Source: JAFMDF01 sp965222705
GTDB lineage: Bacteria > Bacteroidota > Bacteroidia > Chitinophagales > Saprospiraceae
Assembly (NCBI GenBank): GCA_965222705.1
Contig: CBDCUO010000036.1
Location: 124,001-188,000 of the forward strand
Length of the DNA stretch: 64,000 nucleotides
Direction: 5' to 3'
A program made the position numbers and the translations under genes. The notes below the pieces were generated by a model. It was not told where the DNA came from, ran no database searches, and saw only the letters and a list, made by a program, of their open reading frames with translations. Shown here piece after piece: positions 34,967 to 44,346 of the stretch (positions are counted from its first letter, which is position 1; every line of letters starts with the position of its first letter).

Positions 34967-36895
34967 ATGGGAGAACAAAAAGTTTCTATTTTAAAAGATA
35001 GTCAACAAATGCAGCACTTTGTTCGCCATCTCTTAAAGGATGTGCAAGCACTGGAATATATGCTGGATAACGACTGGTTCGAGCAAAGCATTACCCGAAT
35101 TGGTGCCGAGCAGGAAATGTGCCTAGTCGATACTAAAACATTTAAGCCTGCCCCTATCGCCGTGGAAGCACTTAAGAAAATGAAGCAATTTCCCTGGGTG
35201 GAAACTGAACTGGCTCGATTTAATCTGGAAACGAACCTGAACCCTAGGGTTTTTGACGGAAAATGCTTGAGCGAAATGGAGGAAGAAAACAGAAGTAACC
35301 TTTCCAAAATCAGAGAAAAACTAACCACCTTTAATGCAGATATTTTACTGACAGGTATTTTGCCAACGCTAAGAAAGTTTGACCTGGAGATGCACAATTT
35401 GATGCCTAAAAAACGCTATAAAGCTTTAATGGAAGCGATTAATAATCAATTGATTGGCAATTCATATGAATTGAGGATCAATGGGATTGATGAATTGTTA
35501 ATTAAGCATGACTCTCCGCTTTTAGAGGCTTGTAATACTAGCTTTCAAGTACATCTCCAAATTGCGCCAAAGGATTTCGTCAAAATGTATAATATTGCTC
35601 AAGTGCTGGCGGCCCCTGTGATGGCAATTGGGGCGAATTCTCCCATTGTTTTTGGTAAAAGATTATGGCATGAAAGCCGAATAGCTATGTTTCAACAAGC
35701 GGTTGACACAAGGGCAAGCAATCATCACATGCGTGAGCGCAGCCCAAGGGTCACTTTTGGTAATGATTGGCTAAAAAAATCCATTTTAGAAATATATAAA
35801 GAAGATATTACCCGTTTTAGAGTACTAATAGCCGGAGATGTAGAAGAAGATTCCCTAGCCATGATTCAAGCGGGTAAAGTTCCAAAACTACGATCCTTGC
35901 AAGTGCATAACTCTACCGTGTATCGCTGGAATCGCCCTTGTTATGGCATTAGCGAAAATGGGAAACCGCACCTCCGAATCGAAAATCGGGTCTTGCCTTC
36001 TGGTCCAACTATTGTGGATGAATTTGCCAATGCCGCTTTTTGGCTGGGAGCTATGATTGGGGCAAGCCAAGAAACGGAGGATATTACCCAATATATGTCT
36101 TGGGAAGATGCTAGGGATAATTTTGGTAAGGCTGCTCAATATGGGATAGATTCTAAATTTACCTGGTTTAAGGATAAAAAAATTACGGCGTGTGACCTTA
36201 TATTAGAAGAATTATTACCTCTTTCCAGAAAGGGGCTAGAATCTCAAAATATTGCCGCTGAAGATATCCATAAATACCTTTCCATTATCGAAGAGCGGGC
36301 TAAAAAACATATGAATGGTGCACGCTGGTCTTTGAGGGCTTTTACCAAATTAAAAAAAGAGGTGAGTGTAGATGAGGCGGTCAGCGTATTGACAGCTTGT
36401 ATGGCGGCTAATCAAATCAGTGGACAGCCTGTGCATAGATGGGAAATGCCCGAATCAAGCGACCTAAAAGAATATCGCCCGGCCAAACTGAAAGTAGAAG
36501 AATTCATGGTAACAGACATTTTTACAGTCAGAAAGGAAGATATTATCGAATTTGTGGTAGAAATGATGGATTGGCGAAAGATTCGATATATGCCAGTGGA
36601 AGATAATAAGGGTAGGTTTATCGGTTTGGTAACTTCCAGAATCCTACTAAAGCAATTCAATAACAAACAACGATTGACAGGTGATCGAGCAATAACAGTA
36701 GATGAAATTATGATTAAGGACCCCATGACCATTAGCCCAGACACCTATATCATTGATGCAATGAATATTATGAAGGATAATAAAATTGGCTGCCTTCCAG
36801 TCGTGCAGGGAGAAGAGCTTGTAGGCATTATCACAGAGATGGATTTTCTTAAAATTGCTGGACGACTAGTCGAACGATTAGAAAAAGAGGGATAA
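34967..36895 (+). CDS. Glutamate-cysteine ligase-like (GCS2) fused to a CBS pair
   Basis: The 642-residue protein has a GCS2 ligase domain (residues ~15-490; RIGAEQEMCLVD, FNLETNLNPRVF, FQVHLQI, ANSPIVFGKRLW, LRIENRVLPSGPT). Two CBS modules follow (~515-640; FMVTDIFTVRKEDIIEFVVE, MIKDPMTISPDTYIIDAMNI). GCS2 enzymes join glutamate to cysteine or to other amines; CBS pairs bind adenosyl ligands. The layout predicts an ATP-grasp-independent ligase sensing energy charge; substrate and regulation are inference. A second GCS2 gene lies at 62017. Confidence 0.88.
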   Translation: MGEQKVSILKDSQQMQHFVRHLLKDVQALEYMLDNDWFEQSITRIGAEQEMCLVDTKTFKPAPIAVEALKKMKQFPWVETELARFNLETNLNPRVFDGKCLSEMEEENRSNLSKIREKLTTFNADILLTGILPTLRKFDLEMHNLMPKKRYKALMEAINNQLIGNSYELRINGIDELLIKHDSPLLEACNTSFQVHLQIAPKDFVKMYNIAQVLAAPVMAIGANSPIVFGKRLWHESRIAMFQQAVDTRASNHHMRERSPRVTFGNDWLKKSILEIYKEDITRFRVLIAGDVEEDSLAMIQAGKVPKLRSLQVHNSTVYRWNRPCYGISENGKPHLRIENRVLPSGPTIVDEFANAAFWLGAMIGASQETEDITQYMSWEDARDNFGKAAQYGIDSKFTWFKDKKITACDLILEELLPLSRKGLESQNIAAEDIHKYLSIIEERAKKHMNGARWSLRAFTKLKKEVSVDEAVSVLTACMAANQISGQPVHRWEMPESSDLKEYRPAKLKVEEFMVTDIFTVRKEDIIEFVVEMMDWRKIRYMPVEDNKGRFIGLVTSRILLKQFNNKQRLTGDRAITVDEIMIKDPMTISPDTYIIDAMNIMKDNKIGCLPVVQGEELVGIITEMDFLKIAGRLVERLEKEG

Positions 36896-36949
36896 GTGCT
36901 GGAGTTGAGAGGTTTATATGTATTGTTCCAATGCGCTTGTCCAGCACTT
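36894..36949 (+). terminator. Inverted repeat after the GCS2-CBS gene
   Basis: AAGTGCTGGA (36894-36903, overlapping the stop codon) and TCCAGCACTT (36940-36949) are perfect 10-bp arms around a 36-nt loop between convergent genes. There is no T-run, so a terminator role is uncertain. Confidence 0.35.
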
Positions 36950-36972
36950 CCTACCACCCAAATCCCTTTAAT

Positions 36973-37689
36973 TTAATTCTTATCCTGCTTCGCGAATACT
37001 TTTTTCAATAAATCGGAAGTTCGGGCAGATACGTTTTTTCGAATATTTGCTTCCTCTTTTTCGACCATAGCAAACAAGCCCTTCAAGGCCTCTGAAGTTA
37101 CATAATCGTCCAGGCTGGGATTGGCTTTTTCTATAAAGGGAATTTTATTGTAGGCATTGACGGCATCTTCCCAATATTTTCGGGCATTAAATTTGTCCAA
37201 AGATTCGACGATGATGGGATTGAAAGCATTATAAAGTTGTGTTTGAGTAGCATTTTCTAGATAATTGGTCGCAGCATTATCTACCCCGAGCAAAATATTC
37301 ATAGCATCATTAAAAGTCATTTGCTTAATGGCACTTACAAAGATTGGCTTGGCTTTTTTAGCTGCATCTTCAGCTCCCCGATTAATTTTTTCCAAAATAA
37401 TATTTTCTACCTCCCCAAATCCGGGTATTTTTTGCAGCTTGTCAGTAATTTTTCGCGCTTCCGGCGGCAGCAAAATTTTATAAGGACTTTTGAAGTAACC
37501 ATTAACCGCAGATAGTTGGCTTGCCCCTTTGCTAATACCGACTTCAAGAGCTTCTTTTAAGCCGGCGGATGCCTCTCCACTGGTAAGGTCGCTACCGGTT
37601 ACTTCTCCTAAGACCTTTTGAAATTCGGAAGGGGAGCAAGAAGAAAAAATCAAGACACAAAAAACAAGAGCTAGTTTAATCAATTTCAT
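36973..37689 (-). CDS. DUF4197 lipoprotein
   Basis: The 238-residue protein has a lipoprotein signal (LVFCVLIFSSC, Cys18) and an almost all-helical body matching DUF4197: SAGLKEALEVGISKGASQL, LLPPEARKITDKL, DAMNILLGVDNAATNYL and LDDYVTSEALKGLF. It is expected in the periplasm, attached to a membrane. The function of the family is unknown. Confidence 0.85.
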   Translation of the reverse strand: MKLIKLALVFCVLIFSSCSPSEFQKVLGEVTGSDLTSGEASAGLKEALEVGISKGASQLSAVNGYFKSPYKILLPPEARKITDKLQKIPGFGEVENIILEKINRGAEDAAKKAKPIFVSAIKQMTFNDAMNILLGVDNAATNYLENATQTQLYNAFNPIIVESLDKFNARKYWEDAVNAYNKIPFIEKANPSLDDYVTSEALKGLFAMVEKEEANIRKNVSARTSDLLKKVFAKQDKN

Positions 37690-37725
37690 TTTTTAGTTTT
37701 TATACAAATTAGTAATGTTTCAATG

Positions 37726-38265
37726 TTAGACGTTATGTTTTGGGATAGTAACCTCTCCGTCATTCATGGGACAGTCTTTGCACTTGCATTTATAGAATTG
37801 AGACTGAAACTTGGATAGTTGCCGCCCGTCAATATTTTTTTCAATACACCAGCAGCCGCCTTCTTTATCAAAACAAACCAGTGGCTTTTTGCATCGGTTG
37901 CAGGTTGGGGCGAAGGTATCGTCCAATTCAACGATCGCTTGAGCGACTTCTCCGCCAAGAGGAGGGTGTTCTTTCTTGATACGAACCCTTACAGAATCCA
38001 GTTTTTCAAATTGCTTTTTTATTCCCAAAATAATTCGGGCGGCTACGGTTTCTATTAGTCGAGACGGTTTTTTCATCGCAGATTTGCAGATAAAGTGAAC
38101 CGTTTCGTAATTAATCGTTTTGTATAAATTGTCTTGGTAAGCTCTTCGGGATAACCTCGTTTCTATATAAACATCTACGATATAGTCGCCCCCCGTTTTT
38201 CGTTCCTCCTTATAAAAGCCGTGGTAAGCGTGAAAACGCATTCCTTCTAGTGCGATTAGAGCCAT
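37726..38265 (-). CDS. folB: Dihydroneopterin aldolase fused to a cysteine-rich CWC domain
   Basis: Residues 1-~118 are FolB, the folate-pathway aldolase that converts dihydroneopterin to 6-hydroxymethyl-dihydropterin: FHAYHGFYKEERKTGGDYIV with the active-site Glu, and VRIKKEHPPLGGEV with the catalytic Lys. Residues ~122-172 hold eight cysteines in the pattern CNRC...CF...GCWC...KCKCKDC, matching the Cys-rich CWC family that is normally a free-standing small protein. The tail probably binds zinc or another metal. It lies 61 bp upstream of the DUF4197 gene start. Confidence 0.86.
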   Translation of the reverse strand: MALIALEGMRFHAYHGFYKEERKTGGDYIVDVYIETRLSRRAYQDNLYKTINYETVHFICKSAMKKPSRLIETVAARIILGIKKQFEKLDSVRVRIKKEHPPLGGEVAQAIVELDDTFAPTCNRCKKPLVCFDKEGGCWCIEKNIDGRQLSKFQSQFYKCKCKDCPMNDGEVTIPKHNV

Positions 38266-38320
38266 TTTTTAGTTATTGCTGGTTTTGACAGGTATCGCCG
38301 TCCAATACCTATACCCAATT

Positions 38321-39751
38321 TTAAGCCAATTCTTCCACTTTTTCGAGTATCCATTTTTTGCCGGCTAAGGCTTTACATTTATCTATTTGGATTTTTACCT
38401 TATCTAATGCTTTTTTATCCCCTGCAATAATACTGGATAATTTTTTTACAAAGCGCAACATATTGAGGTATTGTTGTTTTACATCCCTGGAAATCAATTT
38501 ATTGCGACGAACATATATTCTAAAGCTATCAATCAAAGAATCCAAAGCTTGATATTCCTTTAGTTCATAATAAGTTTTTAATAAAATTAGTTTTCCGCCC
38601 AATGCATATATGTGGTTTTTATATTTCACTTCTCTAAGCTGCTCGATTACTTTTGTATACTTTTTTTGGGAAAAATAGACTTTGGCAAAATTATAAGTAT
38701 AAGCGTTTTCCCGATGTTCTTTGGGCAGGCTATTGGTATATTTTTGGATAAAGTTTTCTACCCAGGCGTATTCTTGAACCAGCAGTCCGATAGTAATTAT
38801 ATTTTTGTAATGGTGTAAATCGAGTATATTACCATTTATAATAATTTTTTTCTCCAGAGAAATTTTATAAATACTAAATAGCTCGTACTGGAATTCTTGC
38901 CTTCCATTATTTATTTTTTTGAGGATGCAATAGTTTTTTAAATGTATAAAGAGCGTGTTTAACTCGGCTTTTGAAAAATAAAAATCGTATTTGTAAATAA
39001 ATTCTTTCAATTGAAAGAAATAAACTTCACCTTCGGTGGCAATTAACATTTTAGCGACCAAATAATAAACCTTGATGGCGGGAATATCCGTGAACCCATT
39101 CTCTTCCAAGTGCTTTAAAAAACCAGGAATACTTTTTAGTTCCAGTGTACTCGAAAGAAAATGTTTATAACTTAAAGCGTCACACAGATTCCTCAATTTT
39201 TTTGAGAAATAAAAGCAATCGAGTTGAAAATCAGACTGTTCTAATCCTGCGAGCGAGCTGCCTCGCGTTTGTTCCTCATAGCGGTATCTGTTTTGTTCTA
39301 TGACAAATTGAAAATAGTGATAATCTGAATCCCTAACTGTAGATTTTTGCTGAAGCAACTCTGTTTGTTTTAAAACACTTTCAAATTGTTTGGTTAAACT
39401 CGGATCATTTAAAGCATGAAGTAGATGTAACAATTCTTTTTGGGGCTTATTTTTATAAACTTTGTGGGCTAAGAATGAAAAGGCCAATTTAATCATATCC
39501 GAACAAAGTCTTCTTAATTTTACGTCCCTGTATGCCTTTTTAGGAAACAACTTAGACCAGATGATTTTTTTCTCAATAAGTTTTTCTTTTTGGCTGCCTT
39601 CATTTAGCCTTAAATATTTATTCAATAACTCGAAAAGGTTTATTAGGTCAACATTATCATTATAGAAGGGAGAAGATAAATACTTTCTGAATCGATTTAA
39701 ATCATATTTAGAAAATGTTTTTAAAAGAGATATTAATTTATTGCTCAACAT
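38321..39751 (-). CDS. Helical-repeat protein of unknown function
   Basis: The 476-residue protein is helix-rich and lysine/tyrosine-rich, opening with SLLKTFSKYDLNRFRKYLSS and PFYNDN. It has no signal peptide and no transmembrane helix. Later helices (NAYTYNFAKVYFSQKKYTKV, GGKLILLKTYYELKEYQALD) look like TPR/SEL1-type alpha-alpha units. I know similar large hypothetical proteins from Saprospira-type genomes but no function. It is probably cytoplasmic and transcribed from the AT-rich divergent region at 39752-40010. Confidence 0.7.
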   Translation of the reverse strand: MLSNKLISLLKTFSKYDLNRFRKYLSSPFYNDNVDLINLFELLNKYLRLNEGSQKEKLIEKKIIWSKLFPKKAYRDVKLRRLCSDMIKLAFSFLAHKVYKNKPQKELLHLLHALNDPSLTKQFESVLKQTELLQQKSTVRDSDYHYFQFVIEQNRYRYEEQTRGSSLAGLEQSDFQLDCFYFSKKLRNLCDALSYKHFLSSTLELKSIPGFLKHLEENGFTDIPAIKVYYLVAKMLIATEGEVYFFQLKEFIYKYDFYFSKAELNTLFIHLKNYCILKKINNGRQEFQYELFSIYKISLEKKIIINGNILDLHHYKNIITIGLLVQEYAWVENFIQKYTNSLPKEHRENAYTYNFAKVYFSQKKYTKVIEQLREVKYKNHIYALGGKLILLKTYYELKEYQALDSLIDSFRIYVRRNKLISRDVKQQYLNMLRFVKKLSSIIAGDKKALDKVKIQIDKCKALAGKKWILEKVEELA

Positions 39752-39961
39752 TTACTAGGGCTAGATTTATTAATAATTGACTAAAATTATACAAAAGTCA
39801 AAATAATTACAATTAATTGATAATCAATATTTTAATTATGGTTATAATATATTATTTTTAGGTACAAATGTAAAGATTTGTTCTTTTTTTTACTAGGTAA
39901 GAAATGCACTTTTGTATAATACCAAACAAGTTGGAGCGAGAAAACACTTATATTTTAACGA

Positions 39962-39989
39962 TTCTTTGACAAATCCAGTGGTCAAAGAA
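39962..39989. repeat. TTTGACAA palindrome family, short copy 5
   Basis: TTCTTTGAC and GTCAAAGAA are perfect 9-bp arms with a 10-nt centre, just upstream of the T9SS gene at 40011. It could be an operator-sized site or a trimmed copy of the family. Confidence 0.5.
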
Positions 39990-40010
39990 GGATTTTAACA
40001 AAAACCATCA

Positions 40011-41897
40011 ATGGATCAACCTCTACAAAGACTAAAATTTTTTATCCTATTGCTCGCCTTTATCTGCCTGGGAAAACTAAGTGCTCAAAACTGCGAACAT
40101 ATCGGGCTGGTGGGAACTGGTTTTTTAGTAGGAGAATTTGAGTGTGAGCAGGTCATTATTACCTTTGACAGTGCGCTTGTTCTTCAACCCACTAATAGAT
40201 TGGAAGAATTGGCTATGGGTAGTTTTATCCAGTTTTCCTATGAAGTATTGGATAGCGTTGGTTGTTCTTCGGATATTCCGCTGGTTCATATAAATTGTCT
40301 GGAGTCCTATTCTTGCAATTTTGCCATTGAATCTTTTGAAATAGATAGTGCTGAAAATCAGTCTTTTCGATTGGAAATTTTTAATCAAACGGATTTTGGC
40401 CCCTATCATCCTCAAACCGTAGAATGGTACGAATATGAAACGGGCAATGTGTTGGGGGATGACTCGATTATCATCTATCAACCCCCCTTAAATAGCCCGC
40501 CTGTCGTGAATATATGTGCAGACTTTGAAGTGATTTATCCAGATGATAGTTTTTGCTCTGGGACGCTTTGTGAATTGCTTGTTATTGATGATTTTATGCC
40601 GGAGGTGATGGATTGTCAGGCGTTTTTTGGCTATTTGCCGCATGATTTTACCAGTAGTGGAGCTATTGATTTTTTTAATTATTCCCTCGGCTCTTTTTCA
40701 GAAGCCACTTGGGACTTTGGGGATGGACAGACCCTTGTTTCTACTTCCGAAACGATTAGTCATACCTTCGATACGCCGGGATTATACAATGTGTGTTTAG
40801 CAGTAAGTGGAGAATCGACGACTTGCGCTTCAACATTTTGCCTGCCTGTATTTACAATCAGCGGTTCAGAGATTTGCAATTATAATGACTGCGTACTTCC
40901 CGGAGATGCAAATAAAGATAGCACTATTAATATTTTTGATGTCCTTGCGCTGGGTGTGGGCTTTAATTCAACAGGAAAAATACGACCTAATGCAGTCATT
41001 GACCCCATTCCGCAAGCGGCTTTTGATTGGACGGACTTTTTGGATCAGCTAAACTTTAAACATATTGACTGTGACGGGAATGGGCTGATTAATGAAGCAG
41101 ACTACACCGCTATTGATCAGAATTATTTGCCGATTAAAGAAAAGGCCGTCCTATCAATAGATCCTTCACTTCCTATTGTTTCTTTGCGATTTGAAACGGA
41201 CACCTTATTGGTTAATCCAAGTCAAACAATTCGGGTTCCTGTAACTTTGGAGGTGGGCCTAATAACAGATTTCTATGGATTGGCTTTAGCTTTGGATTAT
41301 AAGGGAGCAACTATCCAAGATATTGAAACTACTTATGATGAAACTTCTTTTTTGGGAGATTCTAACGATATTCTCGCCAAACAGAAAAATTTAAAAGCAG
41401 ACAACCAACTGGGAGTAGCCATTACTCGGACGAATCAAATTGCTGTAACTGGAGCAGGCAAAATTGCAGAAGTGGCATTTATAGTGATTGCTGATTTAAT
41501 TGAAGGTCGCACTACTGTAATAGAATTGGATCTTAACGATCTGAAAGCCATTAACTCCCGAGGTGAAATCATACCCGTTAGCACAGATGCGAAGAATCCT
41601 ACTATTGTGATTATAGCTGATAGTATGTCGGTCAATATCAATAATCAATTACTGGATCGGCAACTGGAAGTCTATCCCAATCCAACAAAAGCCCAATTAA
41701 GCCTTATCCTTAGCGAAGAACTTAATTTGGAAGACGGAATTATGGAAATCTTTAATACCTTAGGCCAACGAATACTTACCCAGCAATTCCATCAGCATCA
41801 AACCTTTTTAGACTTAAAAAAACTGGAATCTGGTGTATATTGGATAAAGGTTCATACAAAAGAGGGCATTGGCACTAGGGCCTTTATCGTCGAGTGA
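40011..41897 (+). CDS. Secreted PKD/dockerin-like protein with T9SS sorting domain
   Basis: The 628-residue protein has a signal peptide (FFILLLAFICLGKLSA). A PKD domain follows (~residues 225-280; ATWDFGDGQTLVSTSETISH, TFDTPGLYNVCLAVSG). Next is a dockerin-like pair of calcium loops (GDANKDSTINIFDVLALG; CDGNGLINEADYTAI), then a cohesin-like beta region (~390-540). The C-terminal T9SS type A sorting domain is LEVYPNPTKAQLSL...LESGVYWIKVHT. It should be exported through type IX secretion and attached to or released from the cell surface; adhesion or matrix assembly is inferred. Confidence 0.88.
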   Translation: MDQPLQRLKFFILLLAFICLGKLSAQNCEHIGLVGTGFLVGEFECEQVIITFDSALVLQPTNRLEELAMGSFIQFSYEVLDSVGCSSDIPLVHINCLESYSCNFAIESFEIDSAENQSFRLEIFNQTDFGPYHPQTVEWYEYETGNVLGDDSIIIYQPPLNSPPVVNICADFEVIYPDDSFCSGTLCELLVIDDFMPEVMDCQAFFGYLPHDFTSSGAIDFFNYSLGSFSEATWDFGDGQTLVSTSETISHTFDTPGLYNVCLAVSGESTTCASTFCLPVFTISGSEICNYNDCVLPGDANKDSTINIFDVLALGVGFNSTGKIRPNAVIDPIPQAAFDWTDFLDQLNFKHIDCDGNGLINEADYTAIDQNYLPIKEKAVLSIDPSLPIVSLRFETDTLLVNPSQTIRVPVTLEVGLITDFYGLALALDYKGATIQDIETTYDETSFLGDSNDILAKQKNLKADNQLGVAITRTNQIAVTGAGKIAEVAFIVIADLIEGRTTVIELDLNDLKAINSRGEIIPVSTDAKNPTIVIIADSMSVNINNQLLDRQLEVYPNPTKAQLSLILSEELNLEDGIMEIFNTLGQRILTQQFHQHQTFLDLKKLESGVYWIKVHTKEGIGTRAFIVE

Positions 41898-42049
41898 AAA
41901 GAAGACAGTTGAAAGATTTGAATCTAAAGCCATTTTTTCAATAAAATGTTATAAGTAGAGCATTTTTTCTTGATAATCCTTAATTTCGCCAAGATTTTGA
42001 CGACACAGATCAAGAGGAAATGCTTTTTAATTAGCAATGGTCAAATAAT

Positions 42050-42057
42050 TACTTTTG
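42050..42057 (+). promoter_or_regulatory. Candidate -7 box (TACTTTTG)
   Basis: TACTTTTG fits TAnnTTTG, 59 bp before the ATG at 42117. It could drive the thioredoxin-like and sulfotransferase genes, which are fused head to tail. No clear -33 box is present. Confidence 0.3.
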
Positions 42058-42116
42058 AATAAAAAGAGAGAAAGCAATTTTTGACTAATACTTAATGGAC
42101 TTTTAAAAGAAAAAAA

Positions 42117-42674
42117 ATGGCTTTAACAGAATCCAATATGCTGCCTTTAGGTACGCAGGCACCCGATTTTACTTTGCCGGATACGATCTCTGGTAGAGAT
42201 CTCAATTTAAAAGAAATTCAGTCAGATGTGGCAACGGTGGTGATGTTTCTTTGCAATCATTGCCCCTATGTCCTTCACATTAATGAGGGATTAGTCGAAT
42301 TGGCTGAAGAATATCAAGAATTGGGGGTTAGTTTTATAGCAATTAGCTCCAACGATGTAGAAAATTATCCACAGGATGCTCCTGATAAAATGGCCACTCA
42401 TGCCAAAGAAGTCGGCTATTCATTTCCTTACCTATACGATGAATCGCAGGAAGTAGCGAAAGCTTATGATGCTGCTTGCACGCCCGACTTTTATGTTTTT
42501 AATGCCGATATGCGTCTGGCATATAGGGGACAATTAGACGGCTCCCGTCCCAATTCTGGCAAACCGGTTACAGGAGAAGATTTACGGGCGGCGTTGGATG
42601 CTGTTTTAGTAGGCCGGCCGGTGGCAACCTTGCAGCGTCCAAGTGCGGGCTGCAATATCAAATGGAAGCATTAA
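42117..42674 (+). CDS. Thioredoxin-fold AhpC/TSA-like protein
   Basis: The 185-residue cytoplasmic protein has the peroxiredoxin-like-1 layout: APDFTLPDTISGRDLNL, then FLCNHCPYVLHINEGL with the Cys46-x-x-Cys49 pair, SSNDVENYPQDAP, and YDAACTPDFYVFN. It probably reduces disulfides or peroxides. The sulfotransferase gene starts at the very next base after its stop codon, implying translational coupling. Confidence 0.88.
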   Translation: MALTESNMLPLGTQAPDFTLPDTISGRDLNLKEIQSDVATVVMFLCNHCPYVLHINEGLVELAEEYQELGVSFIAISSNDVENYPQDAPDKMATHAKEVGYSFPYLYDESQEVAKAYDAACTPDFYVFNADMRLAYRGQLDGSRPNSGKPVTGEDLRAALDAVLVGRPVATLQRPSAGCNIKWKH

Positions 42675-43664
42675 TTGGAAAAACCAGCAATTATCATAGG
42701 TGGTGCAGGTAGCACTGGTAGTTCCTTGTTGAAAACCATACTCAATCGCCATTCGATGTTATTTGCCGGACCGGAAACCGCTCTTTTTGCCTTTCCACAA
42801 GTGTATAAAAAATGGGATAGCTGCAAGCATCGGTTGCTAAGAAACATCAAAACAGACGGCTGGCAAATGCATAAGGAAATGGATTTGTTACAGCCTGAAT
42901 TTGGCTGGAAAAAATTGGAACTAAAAAAACTTATTAATCGGTCCAATTCTTTTCAACTATTTGTTGATCAATATTTTGCGAAACCTTTAAAACGAGACCA
43001 TAAGCAGATTTGGGTAGAAAAAACACCAGCCAATGCCTATGGTTTTGCCGCTTTTCTAGCTCATTTTTCAAACGGAAAGGTCGTCCAAACTATTCGCAAT
43101 CCCTACGATGCCATTGCCTCTCTAATGGCAAGAGGGATGAATGCTTTTACCGCTACGGCTTATTATGTCTATCATACTGCCATAGCTACTTCCTGTATGG
43201 AGCAAGAGCGCTCTTTTCAACTTAAATATGAAGAGTTGGTCCTGCAACCCAAAGCAGCATTGAGGAGGCTTTGCGCTTTTTTGGATATTCCATTTGAGCC
43301 AGATATTATTATTGCCAGGCATGAAAAAAGAACAGAACCAAGCACTATGTCTGGTTGGAAACACCACGAAACGGGAGCGATCAAAAAATCTAGTATAGAT
43401 CGGTTTTTGGAATTGCCAGCCGAGCAAAAAGCGTTGATTAGAGCGGCTTTTTCTACCCTTGAAGTCAGTCCGTTTTATCGGGATAAATATGGGATTTCGC
43501 TTAGTTCAGGAGCTGATTTATGTGCTGCTCTAGGTTATGAATATTGGGAAGGGGATAGTAGCCGACACCAGCTTTTGTTGCGAAGATATTATTGGCGAGA
43601 TCGCTTCATTCGGATAAAGCATGGTTTTGGCAAACAATTTTGGACTTATCCGATTTCGCTGTAA
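42675..43664 (+). CDS. Sulfotransferase-family protein, TTG start
   Basis: The 329-residue protein carries the 5'-phosphosulfate-binding loop IIIGGAGSTGSSLLKTIL at residues ~6-23 and the 3'-phosphate motif region VVQTIRNPYDAIASLMARG, typical of PAPS-dependent sulfotransferases. The loop is so near the N terminus that only the TTG at 42675, immediately after the TAA of the previous gene, gives a complete protein; GGAAG lies 6 nt upstream as a possible ribosome-binding site. The acceptor is unknown. Confidence 0.84.
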   Translation: MEKPAIIIGGAGSTGSSLLKTILNRHSMLFAGPETALFAFPQVYKKWDSCKHRLLRNIKTDGWQMHKEMDLLQPEFGWKKLELKKLINRSNSFQLFVDQYFAKPLKRDHKQIWVEKTPANAYGFAAFLAHFSNGKVVQTIRNPYDAIASLMARGMNAFTATAYYVYHTAIATSCMEQERSFQLKYEELVLQPKAALRRLCAFLDIPFEPDIIIARHEKRTEPSTMSGWKHHETGAIKKSSIDRFLELPAEQKALIRAAFSTLEVSPFYRDKYGISLSSGADLCAALGYEYWEGDSSRHQLLLRRYYWRDRFIRIKHGFGKQFWTYPISL

Positions 43665-44346
43665 CTGAATGTCGCCTTTTAGCCAAATACAAATAAAATT
43701 AATATGAATTGACTTTTTTATTTTATAAGGGAAAATGATTTTTTTTCATATAACTATTTGACAAACAATTAATTAAAATAGTATTAGAAATTAAAGCGTT
43801 TTTACCATCCAAAAAAATTACAGATTTGCCACTTGCCTTTTTCCTGAAAAAAGGGAAATATTGCAGTCCATTACTTCCACAAATACATCTTTTCAAGTAA
43901 TTTTCACCATACCATATTACAACCTTTTTAATTTAATGGAGCAATAATTTTTTCCATTAGGACACATCTACCATTACCATCGAATTTGACTTTATTATCA
44001 ATTAGTCGCTAATTATTTTTAGCTATTTTTTGATTGCTTTATCAAGACCATTGAACAGAATGTTGGGTGGGCTAAAAATGCCCATCCCATTCCTTTTTAA
44101 TTATAATCCAAAATTATATATCCATGAATATTATTTACAAAACAATTCTTCGGGGTATTCGATTGCCTTGTCCTCCTACCAAAAAAATCAACTTCGGGCG
44201 AAGCTTTCAATTTGCTGGCTGACGTTCCAAAACTTGAAATCAAGCATAGACAACTGCTTGAACAACAGACTATCCAAAACAACATTAGTACCTAAGGATT
44301 TTCATTTGTGAATCTGAAAATCTTTTACCAAAACTCAACATTTCCC
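43665..44346. other. Long AT-rich leader region of the giant surface protein gene
   Basis: These 682 bases carry no ORF I trust. A frame at 44030-44311 has no family resemblance. A G+C-rich hairpin at 44057-44090 followed by CTTTTTAA is the one structured feature. The region probably contains the promoter and a long 5' leader for the gene at 44347. Confidence 0.45.
44057..44097 (+). terminator. Terminator-like hairpin in a 5' leader
   Basis: GGGTGGGC and GCCCATCC (with flanking GAATG and CATTC) form an imperfect stem around TAAAAAT, followed by CTTTTTAATT. No gene ends within 390 bp upstream, so it may work as an attenuator within the leader of the surface-protein gene, or as a late terminator for the sulfotransferase operon. 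Confidence 0.4.

Noticed and set aside
40011..41897. True cellulosomal dockerin
   Set aside because: The GDANKD and CDGNG loops resemble dockerin calcium loops, but similar segments are common in T9SS proteins unrelated to cellulose; I describe it only as dockerin-like.
44030..44311. 93-codon frame in the leader of the surface-protein gene
   Set aside because: TTG start, no family, and overlaps a hairpin; treated as noncoding.
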